From assembly GCA_964557855.1 (NCBI GenBank), contig CAZLBP010000006.1, forward strand, positions 73,876 through 137,875: DNA of 64,000 nt, in the 5' to 3' direction. The notes below the pieces were generated by a model that did not search any database, had not been told where the DNA came from, and was given only the letters and a program-made list of their open reading frames with translations. Numbering within the stretch: position 1 is the first letter of the stretch; each line of letters starts with the position of its first letter. A program made the translations under genes and the position numbers. This DNA is from JAJRZL01 sp964557855. Its GTDB lineage: Bacteria; Zixibacteria; MSB-5A5; GN15; FEB-12. Below are positions 46,707 to 55,352 of the stretch, piece after piece.

Positions 46707-47118
46707 GTTCAGTTCCCCCCAACTATTAACATGGTTTCATATTGTAGTTCATTGTTACTCTTATTTATAAGTATGATCAATCGACAGAAATAACAAACTG
46801 CCCACAGGGTTATACACATTCCCCCCTCTGTGGTCCGGCTTGTAACTGGTTACGACAAAACCCATTCCATCTCGTCCGAGGAGATCCCTCCACATTCTAT
46901 TAACATATTGAAACTTTGGTGAATTCATGTACATGTATACCGGGCGACAGAATGGTCGTCAAGAGGGCAGCGCGATTAATTTCGGGGAATTTTGAACTGG
47001 TTGTTCAAGAGTGTCTTACAGTACCGGAGATTTTTCGCTCAGAGACTCCATTTCTCGTATCGACGCACCTGAATTTATTCGCACATTTGAAAACATCTTT
47101 TTTGACAAGAGTTTATCG
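46707..47118. other. Region upstream of dnaA with a consensus DnaA box (possible oriC part)
   Basis: 412 bases without a gene, partly AT-rich (46733-46800). TTATACACA at 46810-46818 is an exact TTATNCACA match. The minus strand may carry the dnaA promoter (TTGTTA and TACTTA 17 bases apart, around 46766-46797). Confidence 0.45.
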
Positions 47119-48180
47119 TCATCCCGCCTCTTCAATGCGCTTCGCCAGCGATTCGAACAGCTTTACTTCATCATCGCTGCCCCATAGTGCTGACGGTTTC
47201 CCTTCATCTCCCGCAACTCGAATCGATTTCCGTAGTGGAATCTCGCCGAGGAAGGGTACGCTCAGTCTCTCGGCCAGGATTCTTCCGCCTCCCTGACCGA
47301 AGATATAATCCTTCTCGCCGTCTGTCTCATAATAGGACATGTTTTCGATGATGCCGAGGACTTTGAGCTTCGTGCGCTCCGCAAGTTTGGCCACCCGGCC
47401 GGCCACGTGTGTGGCCGTTTCCTGCGGAGTGGTGACCACCAGCAGTTCGGCTGACGGAACCGCCTGCGCGATGGTCAGGGTAACGTCGCCCGTGCCCGGC
47501 GGTAAGTCCATGAATAGAAAATCCAGTTCGTCCCAGACAACGTCTGTCAAAAACTGGTTTACCGCTTTGTGCAAGAGCGGGCCACGCCAGATGACGGGAT
47601 CATCTTCGTTGACGAAGAAGCCCATAGAAATCACCTGCAGGTTGTCACCCTTCCGAAGAGGGACTAGTTTGTCGTCCAATGCTGTTGGCTTGCCACTTAA
47701 ACCCAGCATCCGCGGAATAGAAAAACCGTACACGTCGGCGTCCAGCAATCCCACCCGGTGGCCCAAGCGGGCCAGCGCCGACGCGAGGTTGGCGGTCACG
47801 GTCGATTTGCCAACGCCCCCTTTGCCGGAGGCCACCGCCACGAACCGTTTCGCCGTGGCCACGATTGGCGGAGGCTTACGGCCGGCTCCGGAGCTGGCCA
47901 GTCCGAGTTTCGCCTTCAGTTCTTCGCGCTGTTCGTCACTCATCACATCGAAATCAACTTTGACCGATTCCACTTCCGGGATCAGTTTCACACCGTGCAC
48001 GATGTCTGCCGTAATCTTGTCCTTAAGCGGGCAGCCGACCACCGTCAGGAATATCCCGATAGAGACACGGCCGCCGTCTATATTGACATATTTCACCATT
48101 CCGAGTTCGGTGAAGGGCTTCTTCAGCTCCGGATCTTCTATGCCGCTGAGTACGTGCAGCACAGCGTCTTTACTCAACAT
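47119..48180 (-). CDS. Mrp/ApbC family iron-sulfur carrier ATPase (CxxC absent)
   Basis: P-loop NTPase of 353 residues: an N-terminal DUF59/MIP18-like domain (about 1-90), deviant Walker A SGKGGVGKSTVTANLA, LLDADVYGFSIPRMLG, and DLPPGTGDVTLTIAQ. Mrp proteins carry or insert Fe-S clusters. Where most have CxxC after ENMSYY, this one reads ENMSYYETDGEKDYIFGQGG with no Cys, a variant I also associate with Bacteroidetes. ATG at 48180 starts directly with the DUF59 fold; a longer frame to 48261 has no supporting similarity. Confidence 0.9.
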   Translation of the reverse strand: MLSKDAVLHVLSGIEDPELKKPFTELGMVKYVNIDGGRVSIGIFLTVVGCPLKDKITADIVHGVKLIPEVESVKVDFDVMSDEQREELKAKLGLASSGAGRKPPPIVATAKRFVAVASGKGGVGKSTVTANLASALARLGHRVGLLDADVYGFSIPRMLGLSGKPTALDDKLVPLRKGDNLQVISMGFFVNEDDPVIWRGPLLHKAVNQFLTDVVWDELDFLFMDLPPGTGDVTLTIAQAVPSAELLVVTTPQETATHVAGRVAKLAERTKLKVLGIIENMSYYETDGEKDYIFGQGGGRILAERLSVPFLGEIPLRKSIRVAGDEGKPSALWGSDDEVKLFESLAKRIEEAG

Positions 48181-48476
48181 GTAAAAATGATTCCTTTCCG
48201 AGCGGACAACAAGTCCAGCGTGGTTGCCGATTACCTGTTCATTGCCAGCAATATAGGCCAAACTGCCCGCCGTGTGAAGGATATTATACCGACTGGCGCC
48301 TGTCTTTGAGAAACGAAACGGTTTGTGAAGGGACGTATGGAGCGGATGTTGCCGGAGGAACTGCAGGGGTACATTAGTTGTGGCGGTGCAAGTCGCAGGG
48401 TGGAGACAAGTAACTGTCCATAGCCCGGCAGCATCTGCCGGAATTCATCAACAGTCCAGCCTACCCCTTCAGGCGA

Positions 48477-49394
48477 CTACAGAACTTGCATCAATATGTA
48501 CAAAGTCCGGATCGTCCGGGTCGGCTGCGGCGTCACCTTCAGCGCAATAAGTCCATCGTATATATCTCGCGGAATCCGGTAGACCAGGTTAGCCTTGTGC
48601 CCTGACCATCGTGGATTCAGGAACGGCTGCCCCCAGAGCATTTGAAAAGCATCCGCTTCCATGGCCGTGAATCCTCCCTCCACAAGCTGCGAGCTCCAGT
48701 TGGGGTATTTGTCGTCCAGCAGACCGACCGTGACCGCCTGTCCGGGGGAAAGCACCTCGATCACTCTGGAGGCATAGCCGGGATCTCGTGGGCCGGCGCC
48801 AGGCACGGCGACTACCACGACCACGTCAAAAACCGGGTAGTACGTCAGGTTGGTAACAGTTGCCGTCATCGACTCCAGGTCATAAGCCGCCTCGACCTGG
48901 TTCGAGTAGGTCACGTTCCCTTCATAGAACAAAAAGCGCAGATCATATTCTCCAAAACTGAGCATATCCGAATCGACATTGCCCAGCATCTCCGCGATCG
49001 GACGGGGCGGCGCCAGCTCCGAGCCGACTTCCGGGAATGTCTGCCCCACCGCAGAAGAAAAACTCACCTCACTCCAGGACAGAGTGTTGGCCGCCGTGTC
49101 AGCCGGGGGATAGGTCAGAGTCGGCGCGCCCGTATTGAAGGTGACTTCGACGTGAAACGGTTCCCTGGTTTCCGAGTGAACATAGATAACAGGCTCTCTA
49201 ACGAACGGATCGGTTGGCGGCAGAGACGTAATCATATGATCCGTCTGGTTCATTTCGCCCGTGAGAACGCCCCACTCGTGAATCTCGAATCTGTTTTTGG
49301 TAGCACTTATTCCGGCATCATCGCAGGCCACGAACAAGGCAGCCGGTGCCGCCAACAAGAGAATCGTTGATAAGACTACTTTGGGATAATTCAT
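48477..49394 (-). CDS. Putative lipoprotein with an HEWG motif, unknown function
   Basis: A 305-residue exported protein with a signal peptide and lipobox-like FVAC (Cys at about residue 24). Near the mature N-terminus FEIHEWGVLTG recalls the FTVHEWGTF-type proteins of several uncharacterised families in Planctomycetes and Acidobacteria. The rest is beta-rich. No partner is suggested by the neighbours (Mrp and rpmB). Confidence 0.65.
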   Translation of the reverse strand: MNYPKVVLSTILLLAAPAALFVACDDAGISATKNRFEIHEWGVLTGEMNQTDHMITSLPPTDPFVREPVIYVHSETREPFHVEVTFNTGAPTLTYPPADTAANTLSWSEVSFSSAVGQTFPEVGSELAPPRPIAEMLGNVDSDMLSFGEYDLRFLFYEGNVTYSNQVEAAYDLESMTATVTNLTYYPVFDVVVVVAVPGAGPRDPGYASRVIEVLSPGQAVTVGLLDDKYPNWSSQLVEGGFTAMEADAFQMLWGQPFLNPRWSGHKANLVYRIPRDIYDGLIALKVTPQPTRTIRTLYILMQVL

Positions 49395-49493
49395 CGAACA
49401 CCTCGTGCGTTCTTACGTGTTTTGCTCAGGTAGTTCTACAATATAGCGACGATCCGGCATACAGTACAGTTGGAATGAAAAACAACACGAGAC

Positions 49494-49515
49494 AAAAAAA
49501 CCGCCTCTCGGCGGT
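49494..49515 (-). terminator. Rho-independent terminator after rpmB
   Basis: On the minus strand, ACCGCC-GAGA-GGCGGT followed by a run of seven T, 27 bases after the rpmB stop. Confidence 0.8.
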
Positions 49516-49542
49516 CCTTCGTCTGTAATTGCCCTGGCGGTT

Positions 49543-49776
49543 CTACTGCGGCGTCGTCGCAGCCTGCGGCGGACGGCGGCGCCCGCGTACGTTCTTGATC
49601 ACCTTACCCGCCTTAAGACACGACGTACACACGGTCAGCTTCTTGGGAACACCGTTTACCAGCGCCCGAACCGACTGCAGGTTAGGCAGGAAGCGACGTT
49701 TTGTCTTGTTATGGGCGTGCGATACGTTATTGCCGGCTACCGGCTTCTTTCCGCATATTTCACATACTTTTGCCAT
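49543..49776 (-). CDS. rpmB: 50S ribosomal protein L28
   Basis: A 77-residue basic protein with the L28 pattern: a start of MAKVCEICGKKPVAGNNVSH, then KTKRRFLPNLQSVR and TVCTSCLKAGKV. It has a four-Cys pattern (CEIC…CTSC) as in zinc-containing L28 forms. AAAGGAG precedes the ATG by a normal distance, a terminator follows, so it is a single-gene unit. Confidence 0.95.
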   Translation of the reverse strand: MAKVCEICGKKPVAGNNVSHAHNKTKRRFLPNLQSVRALVNGVPKKLTVCTSCLKAGKVIKNVRGRRRPPQAATTPQ

Positions 49777-49811
49777 CTATTTCAGTATCTCCTTTCGTTT
49801 CAGAGTGACGT

Positions 49812-49839
49812 AAAATAGGTCCTTTCTCGAAAAAGGCAA
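49812..49839 (-). promoter_or_regulatory. Possible promoter of rpmB
   Basis: On the minus strand, TTGCCT and TATTTT are 16 bases apart, upstream of the rpmB start. A moderate match only. Confidence 0.3.
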
Positions 49840-49902
49840 GGGTTTTCTGAGAAAAAACTCAGTTCCCCTGGTTACTATAACCTTACCATTCAAGAGCTTC
49901 GT

Positions 49903-49980
49903 AGGGCGGTCTCGTAGGGCAGAACCTTTTAGTGGTTCTGCCTTCAAAAGTTAACGCAACCACTTCGGGTTGTGCCCTAC
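49903..49980. repeat. Family A-related palindromic repeat
   Basis: Contains GTAGGGCAGAACC, a short loop, GGTTCTGCC, and then AACCACTTCGGGTTGTGCCC ending in CTAC, the same outer plan as family A (GTAGGG…CCCTAC). Confidence 0.5.
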
Positions 49981-50039
49981 TTTCCTCAAAGAGAACACCA
50001 AGCGCCGGTCTTCGACTCGAATTGACCGTTTATCCCCCT

Positions 50040-50068
50040 TTGACTTGCCGATTTGAATTGTCTATAAT
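50040..50068 (+). promoter_or_regulatory. Near-consensus sigma-70 promoter of the serS operon
   Basis: TTGACT (50040-50045), 17 bases, TATAAT (50063-50068). The serS start at 50129 lies about 60 bases downstream. It is the best housekeeping promoter seen in the window and could drive serS, the PorX/PorY pair and the genes behind them. Confidence 0.75.
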
Positions 50069-50128
50069 TGCTGGAACCGATTATCAATAAAGGACTAAAA
50101 AGCAAGACGCTCAGGAACAGGGATCTAC

Positions 50129-51394
50129 ATGCTCGACCTAAAGTTCATTCGCGAAAACCCACAGATTGTCAAAGACGGCCTCAGCAGGAAATACGATTCT
50201 TCCGACATCGACGCCATTCTCAAAATGGATTCACAACGCCGGGATATCATCAGAGAAGTCGAGGCACTGAAGGCGGAACGCAATGCCGTCAGCGGGGATA
50301 TCGCTAAGAAGAAGAAGGCCGGGGAGTCCGCGGATGATGCCATTGCCATGATGAAGCAGGTCGGTGAGAAAATCTCAACCCTTGACGACCAGCTCCGCGA
50401 AATAAACGACGAACTCCAAACGGCTCTCTCATGGGTACCCAATCTGCCTCACGAAAGCGTGCCTGTCGGTAGAGACGAATCAGCCAACGTTGTTGTCCGC
50501 GAATGGGGCACGGTGTCTGAGCCGGAACACGAGGTTGCGCCTCATTGGGAAATCGGCGAAAACCTGGGCATTCTGGATATGGCCGCCGGCGCCAGGGTCA
50601 CCGGGTCCGGCTTTTACATTCTGCGGGGGGCCGGCGCGCGCCTGCAGAGAGCCCTCATCAACTTCATGCTCGACCTGCATACGGCGGACGGGTTCATCGA
50701 GCATATGACACCCTATCTGGTCACCCGGGACGCCATGGTGGGTACCGGTCAGCTGCCTAAAATGGACGATGACATGTACAAAACGGCTGTCGATGGTTTG
50801 TATCTTATCCCCACCGGCGAAGTATCCATAACTAACATCTGTCGCGACGAAATTCTTGATTACCAACATCTGCCGCTCTATTTCGTGGGCTACACCCCTT
50901 GTTTTCGCCGCGAAGCCGGCGCCGCCGGTAAAGACACGCGCGGCATGCTGCGCGTGCACCAGTTCGACAAAGTCGAGCTCGTCAAAATAGTCCGGCCCGA
51001 ATCATCCTACGACGAACTGGAGAGCCTCCTGCAACAAGCGGAAAAAGTGCTGCAGGCCTTAAATTTACCGTATCGGGTGGCCACCCTGGCCACCGGCGAT
51101 CTCTCCTTCGCATCCGCCAAGACATATGACATCGAGCTGTGGTCGGCGGGGGTCAGGCGCTGGTTGGAAGTATCATCGGTCTCGAATTTCGAGGACTTTC
51201 AAGCCCGACGTATGAACTGTCGGTTTCGTGACGAAGACAAAAAAGTGCTCCATCCGCACACCCTCAACGGGTCCGGGGTCGCCCTGCCGCGCTTGATGGC
51301 CGCTATTCTCGAGAACCATCAAAACGCCGACGGTACCATCACTGTGCCGCCGGCACTACAGCCGTATATGAACGGTCTAAAGCAAATCGGATAA
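50129..51394 (+). CDS. serS: Seryl-tRNA synthetase
   Basis: Class II synthetase charging tRNA-Ser, 421 residues. The N-terminal coiled-coil arm spans about 30-105 (MLDLKFIRENPQIVKDGL at the start); the catalytic core contains GFIEHMTPYLVTRDAM-like motif 1, motif 2 TPCFRREAGAAGKDTRGMLR, and motif 3 LNGSGVALPRLMAAILEN. Its final TAA overlaps the next gene's ATG by one base, so translation of the sensor kinase is likely coupled to it. Confidence 0.96.
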   Translation: MLDLKFIRENPQIVKDGLSRKYDSSDIDAILKMDSQRRDIIREVEALKAERNAVSGDIAKKKKAGESADDAIAMMKQVGEKISTLDDQLREINDELQTALSWVPNLPHESVPVGRDESANVVVREWGTVSEPEHEVAPHWEIGENLGILDMAAGARVTGSGFYILRGAGARLQRALINFMLDLHTADGFIEHMTPYLVTRDAMVGTGQLPKMDDDMYKTAVDGLYLIPTGEVSITNICRDEILDYQHLPLYFVGYTPCFRREAGAAGKDTRGMLRVHQFDKVELVKIVRPESSYDELESLLQQAEKVLQALNLPYRVATLATGDLSFASAKTYDIELWSAGVRRWLEVSSVSNFEDFQARRMNCRFRDEDKKVLHPHTLNGSGVALPRLMAAILENHQNADGTITVPPALQPYMNGLKQIG

Positions 51395-52650
51395 TGCCCA
51401 CATCTGCAAAAAGAAGAGGAATCGTCAACCGGCTCTACATCGGCAAAAGCACCTTCTTCAAGATCTTCCTCCTCGTCGGCGTAGCGCTCATTTCTGCCAT
51501 ATTCATCTGGTACACGTTTGAGGTTATCGAGGAACTGGAAAGAGGGACTCGTTCTCAGGTAAACAAGTACGTCAAAATGTGGCAATTGGCCGCCAGTTCG
51601 CCCATTTCCGGCCAGGAACTGCAGTTTATTTTCGAAGAAATCATCGTCAAAGCCGATTTCCCGATCATAGTTCTTAATGAAAACGGGGAGCCCATTCACT
51701 GGCGGAACATAGCTGGCGTCACGCCCGACGATACATCTCCGGAAACGCTGGCACATCTTCGAGCCGTGGCTCAGCAGATGATCGATAACAACCGCAAGAT
51801 TCCCCTGGAGTTCGGCGAAGGGCGGGTCAGCTACTTCTGCTATGGCGATACGTACGCTATCGAACTGTTGACATTGATGCCGTTTATTGAAATCGGTATT
51901 GTCGTTGCTTTTCTGCTCGTGGCATTTATCGGCTTCCAGAATATCCGCCGCAGCGAAGAACGCCACATCTGGGTTGGCATGGCCAAGGAAACCGCCCATC
52001 AATTGGGGACTCCTATCACTTCGTTGCTGGGATGGATCGAGATTATGGAAGGGGAGACCAGGCTGGCGGAATTGTCTAAAGAGGATAGCTCCATGCTGCA
52101 GGAAGCTCTGACCAATATGCGGGTCGATTCCGACCGATTACAGCGAATCGCCAATCGCTTCGGTCAGATCGGATCCACGCCCGATCTTCAGCCGTACGAT
52201 CTCAACCGCTGTGTTCGGGAAACGGTCGAGTACTATCGGCGACGCCTACCGTTCGAAGGCAAAGGCATTGCTATTGATCTGACGACCGGCGAACTGCCCC
52301 GAGTCAACTTGAATCCGGAGCTTTTCAGTTGGGCTCTGGAAAACATCATCAAAAACTCCCTGCAGGTAGTCGATTCGAAATCAGGTCGAATTGATGTTCG
52401 CACCGAACATCAACCGGCCGACAAATACGTGACGCTTGAGATAGAAGATAACGGCCCCGGTATCTCCGCCGCCGCCGCCCGCAAGATCTTTCGGGCCGGC
52501 TTTACCACGAAAAAACGTGGTTGGGGATTGGGTTTAACTCTGGCCAAACGTATAATTGAAGAGTACCACGCCGGAAGAGTCGGACTCAAGAAGTCCCGAC
52601 CCGGTCAAACTGTAATGGAAATACAATTGCCGGCCGCAGCCGGAAAATAG
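51394..52650 (+). CDS. Membrane sensor histidine kinase, PorY-like
   Basis: A 418-residue kinase: membrane helix 1 at about 21-41, an extracytoplasmic sensing region (about 42-160), membrane helix 2 at about 163-181, a DHp domain with the phospho-accepting His202 in TAHQLGTPITSLLGW, and an ATPase domain with FSWALENIIKNSLQ, EDNGPGIS and GWGLGLTLAKRII. It is directly followed (six bases to the chosen ATG) by the PorX-type regulator; PorY/PorX controls type IX secretion in Porphyromonas gingivalis, and this pair has the same domain pattern. The signal is unknown. Confidence 0.85.
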   Translation: MPTSAKRRGIVNRLYIGKSTFFKIFLLVGVALISAIFIWYTFEVIEELERGTRSQVNKYVKMWQLAASSPISGQELQFIFEEIIVKADFPIIVLNENGEPIHWRNIAGVTPDDTSPETLAHLRAVAQQMIDNNRKIPLEFGEGRVSYFCYGDTYAIELLTLMPFIEIGIVVAFLLVAFIGFQNIRRSEERHIWVGMAKETAHQLGTPITSLLGWIEIMEGETRLAELSKEDSSMLQEALTNMRVDSDRLQRIANRFGQIGSTPDLQPYDLNRCVRETVEYYRRRLPFEGKGIAIDLTTGELPRVNLNPELFSWALENIIKNSLQVVDSKSGRIDVRTEHQPADKYVTLEIEDNGPGISAAAARKIFRAGFTTKKRGWGLGLTLAKRIIEEYHAGRVGLKKSRPGQTVMEIQLPAAAGK

Positions 52651-52656
52651 GTGACT

Positions 52657-54216
52657 ATGACGCAGACTAAAGAACAAAAGCGAATCTTGTGGGTCGACGA
52701 TGAACTGGAATCACTAAAGGCTCATTTCATTTTCCTGGAAAAGCGAGGATTCGTACTCTCAGGGGCCATGTCGGGTGACGATGCCATAGCCCTGGTCGGC
52801 AAAGAACCCTTCGATCTGGTGCTGCTGGACGAAAAGATGCCCGGCAAAGACGGCCTGACAACACTTGAAGAAATCAAAGAACTCCAGCCCCACCTGCCGG
52901 TTGTGATGGTGACCAAATCCGAAGAAGAGACCCTCATGGACGAGGCCATCGGACAGAAGATTGACGATTACCTTGTAAAGCCGGTCAACCCGTCCCAGAT
53001 ACTCCTGGTCATCAAACGCATTCTGGATGCCAAGAAGATCATCAGCGACACTTCCGTAAAGCGCTACATTGCCGAGATAAACAAATTCAACCAGAAGCTG
53101 TTCGGTCCCATAGCGCCGGAGGACTGGTTCGAAGCCGCCCGCATCCTGGCGCAATGGAATCTGGAGCTGGACACCAACAACGATGTCGGGTTGGAGCAAA
53201 CCCTCGAAGGGACTCGCAAGGAATGGAACAACGAGTTCACCAAGTATATCGAAACCAACTACCTCGATTGGCTCCATTCCCAGCAGCGACCGGTCTTGTC
53301 GCCGGACGTCACTGCCCGGCATATCACGCCCCGGCTCAAGAGAAAAGAAAAGGTTCTTCTTATCGTGGTCGACTGCATGCGCCTCGATCAATGGATCCTG
53401 GTGGAACCCCTCGTGGCCGAGTTCTACAATATGGAGAGGCATTATTATTTTTCCATGCTGCCCACGGCGACACCGTTTGCCCGCAATGCGCTCTTCGCCG
53501 GGATGTTTCCCGATCAGATACACCAGACCTACCCGAACAACTACGGCAATCTCGACGAGGGCTCGTTGAATCACATGGAGGACAGGCTGTTCGTCGACAA
53601 TCTGGCTCGCAGCGGAGTACGCTTCGACGCCAAGCTCAAATACACCAAGATATACAACAACACCGCAGGCGATGCGATCGCCAAGAGGGTCGCCGACTTC
53701 TACAACAGCCCGATTGTCACATTCGTCTTCAATTTCCTCGATATCCTCGCTCACGGCCGGTCGAATAACGTCATCCTCAAAGAAATTGCCGGAACCGAGT
53801 CCGCTTTTCGCTCTCTGATGAGAAGCTGGTTCGTGCATTCCCCCTTGTTCTCGATCCTGAAGTCCTTCGCGGCGCGCGATTTCACCGTCATTATCACTTC
53901 CGATCACGGATCTGTCCTCTGCAGACGAGGCACCATGGCCCACGGCAAACGCTCCACATCGACCAACCTGAGGTACAAATACGGCGACAACCTCAACTCC
54001 GATCCGAAAGACTCTATTCTCATCAAGAAACCGGGGAAATGGCGCCTCCCGTCGTTTACGATTGCCACGACATACATCCTGGCCAAAGAAGACTACTTCT
54101 TCGTGTATCCCAACAACTATAACGAAATGGTCCGACAGTTCTCCGATTCCTTCCAGCACGGGGGTGTCTCACTCGAAGAAATGGTTGTCCCGATCACCGT
54201 GCTGACACCCAAATAA
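52657..54216 (+). CDS. porX: PorX-type response regulator with REC and PglZ (alkaline phosphatase-like) domains
   Basis: A 519-residue protein with REC domain at about 8-125 (phosphoacceptor Asp58 in LVLLDEKMPGKDG, Lys in DYLVKPVN) and a PglZ/alkaline-phosphatase-superfamily domain from about 205. In the PglZ part, VVDCMRLDQW, MLPTATPFARNALFAG (predicted Thr nucleophile), ITSDHGSV and HGGVSLEEM correspond to the metal site. In PorX this domain is a zinc-dependent phosphodiesterase acting on cyclic or linear oligonucleotides, and the protein activates T9SS genes with SigP. ATG at 52657 follows an AGGTG; a GTG at 52651 is possible. Kinase partner is immediately upstream. Confidence 0.9.
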   Translation: MTQTKEQKRILWVDDELESLKAHFIFLEKRGFVLSGAMSGDDAIALVGKEPFDLVLLDEKMPGKDGLTTLEEIKELQPHLPVVMVTKSEEETLMDEAIGQKIDDYLVKPVNPSQILLVIKRILDAKKIISDTSVKRYIAEINKFNQKLFGPIAPEDWFEAARILAQWNLELDTNNDVGLEQTLEGTRKEWNNEFTKYIETNYLDWLHSQQRPVLSPDVTARHITPRLKRKEKVLLIVVDCMRLDQWILVEPLVAEFYNMERHYYFSMLPTATPFARNALFAGMFPDQIHQTYPNNYGNLDEGSLNHMEDRLFVDNLARSGVRFDAKLKYTKIYNNTAGDAIAKRVADFYNSPIVTFVFNFLDILAHGRSNNVILKEIAGTESAFRSLMRSWFVHSPLFSILKSFAARDFTVIITSDHGSVLCRRGTMAHGKRSTSTNLRYKYGDNLNSDPKDSILIKKPGKWRLPSFTIATTYILAKEDYFFVYPNNYNEMVRQFSDSFQHGGVSLEEMVVPITVLTPK

Positions 54217-54228
54217 GCCGGCGCCGTC

Positions 54229-54666
54229 ATGCCTTTCACGCTTCACGTTATATCTCACAGCGAGACTGAAACCGTGCAGTTGGCCGAGAAGATCGGCTTG
54301 TTCCTCAAACCGGGCGAGGTCGTGGTGCTGACCGGAGAACTGGGTTCCGGCAAAACGGTATTCGTGCGCGGCCTCATGCAGGCCCTGCAGATCGATGAGT
54401 CATTCCTTTCGTCACCATCGTTCACGATCATCAACGAGTACCCGGGAGGAACCAGACCCCTGTATCACTTCGACCTGTACCGCATAAAGGACCTCTCCGA
54501 GCTGGAGCAAGTGGGCTGGGACGATTATCTGCGCCGAGACGGGATACTGGTGGTTGAGTGGGGTGAAAAGGCCGACGGTCTGCTTCCCGACAGCTACTAT
54601 TCCGTGCAGTTCAAGATCATTGATGAAGACCAGCGCGAGGTTGATATCAAGGCGATAGAATCATGA
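54229..54666 (+). CDS. tsaE: tRNA threonylcarbamoyladenosine biosynthesis ATPase TsaE
   Basis: A 145-residue ATPase needed with TsaB and TsaD to make t6A37 in ANN-decoding tRNAs. Walker A is LTGELGSGKTVFVRGL; SSPSFTIINEYPGG and PLYHFDLYRIKDLSELEQVG, then VVEWGEKADGLLP are characteristic. Overlaps tsaB by four bases. Confidence 0.95.
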   Translation: MPFTLHVISHSETETVQLAEKIGLFLKPGEVVVLTGELGSGKTVFVRGLMQALQIDESFLSSPSFTIINEYPGGTRPLYHFDLYRIKDLSELEQVGWDDYLRRDGILVVEWGEKADGLLPDSYYSVQFKIIDEDQREVDIKAIES

Positions 54667-55352
54667 ACGAACCACTACACCGAAACATTCTCGGCATTCA
54701 TACGGCCACCAAACAACTCGCGCTTGGATTGATGTTCGGCGAGGACCGCCTGATAAAGTCCGCTGAGTTCATTCGGAAATCTCACGGCCGGTTCATCATC
54801 AAGAAGATCAACGAGTTGTTCCAATCGGCCGCACTCAAGCCTGCCGATCTGAACGCTATCGCAATCTGTATAGGTCCCGGCTCATTTACCGGCTTGCGGA
54901 TCGGTCTGGCCGCGGCCAAAGGTATGGCTGTCGCCCTTGATATCCCGATTGTGCCCGTCACTTCTTTCGAAATAGCGGCCTACCAACTGCGTGCAGCCGA
55001 CTCCCCGGTACATGTCCTGATACCACTTAATCGCGACGAATGCATCATTGGCCGGACTTCAGAAGGGCGGCACGATGCTGACCAGACCGGTGTAGTGAAA
55101 TACACCGATCTGGCACGAGTAATTGCAGATGAGCCTGTAGCGACCTACGACGCCGATTTGGATTCGCACATTGTCGGACTCCCGAATTTTAATCTGAGCG
55201 ACAAACTGCAGATCGACGCCGCTGACTTGCTGCATCTGGGTCGCGAGAAGTACGAAAAGCGGGACTGGTCTGATACTGCCGACCTTGAACCGCTCTACTA
55301 CCAGAAGTCGCAGGCCGAGATCAAACATGAACAGCGGCAACAGCGCACCTGA
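54663..55352 (+). CDS. tsaB: tRNA threonylcarbamoyladenosine biosynthesis protein TsaB
   Basis: A 229-residue ASKHA-fold protein that dimerises with TsaD. It begins with ILGIHTATKQLALGL and has the family stretch CIGPGSFTGLRIGLAAAKGM. The tsaD gene is not present in the window. It overlaps rimI at its 3' end. Confidence 0.93.
   Translation: MNEPLHRNILGIHTATKQLALGLMFGEDRLIKSAEFIRKSHGRFIIKKINELFQSAALKPADLNAIAICIGPGSFTGLRIGLAAAKGMAVALDIPIVPVTSFEIAAYQLRAADSPVHVLIPLNRDECIIGRTSEGRHDADQTGVVKYTDLARVIADEPVATYDADLDSHIVGLPNFNLSDKLQIDAADLLHLGREKYEKRDWSDTADLEPLYYQKSQAEIKHEQRQQRT

Noticed and set aside
52759..54159. 466-codon open frame antisense to porX
   Set aside because: Full overlap with a gene whose catalytic motifs are intact; no recognisable domain.
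52657..54216. PglZ domain as part of a BREX or Pgl phage-defence system
   Set aside because: The domain is fused to a receiver and sits beside a kinase gene, the PorX pattern; no brx or pgl partners are present.
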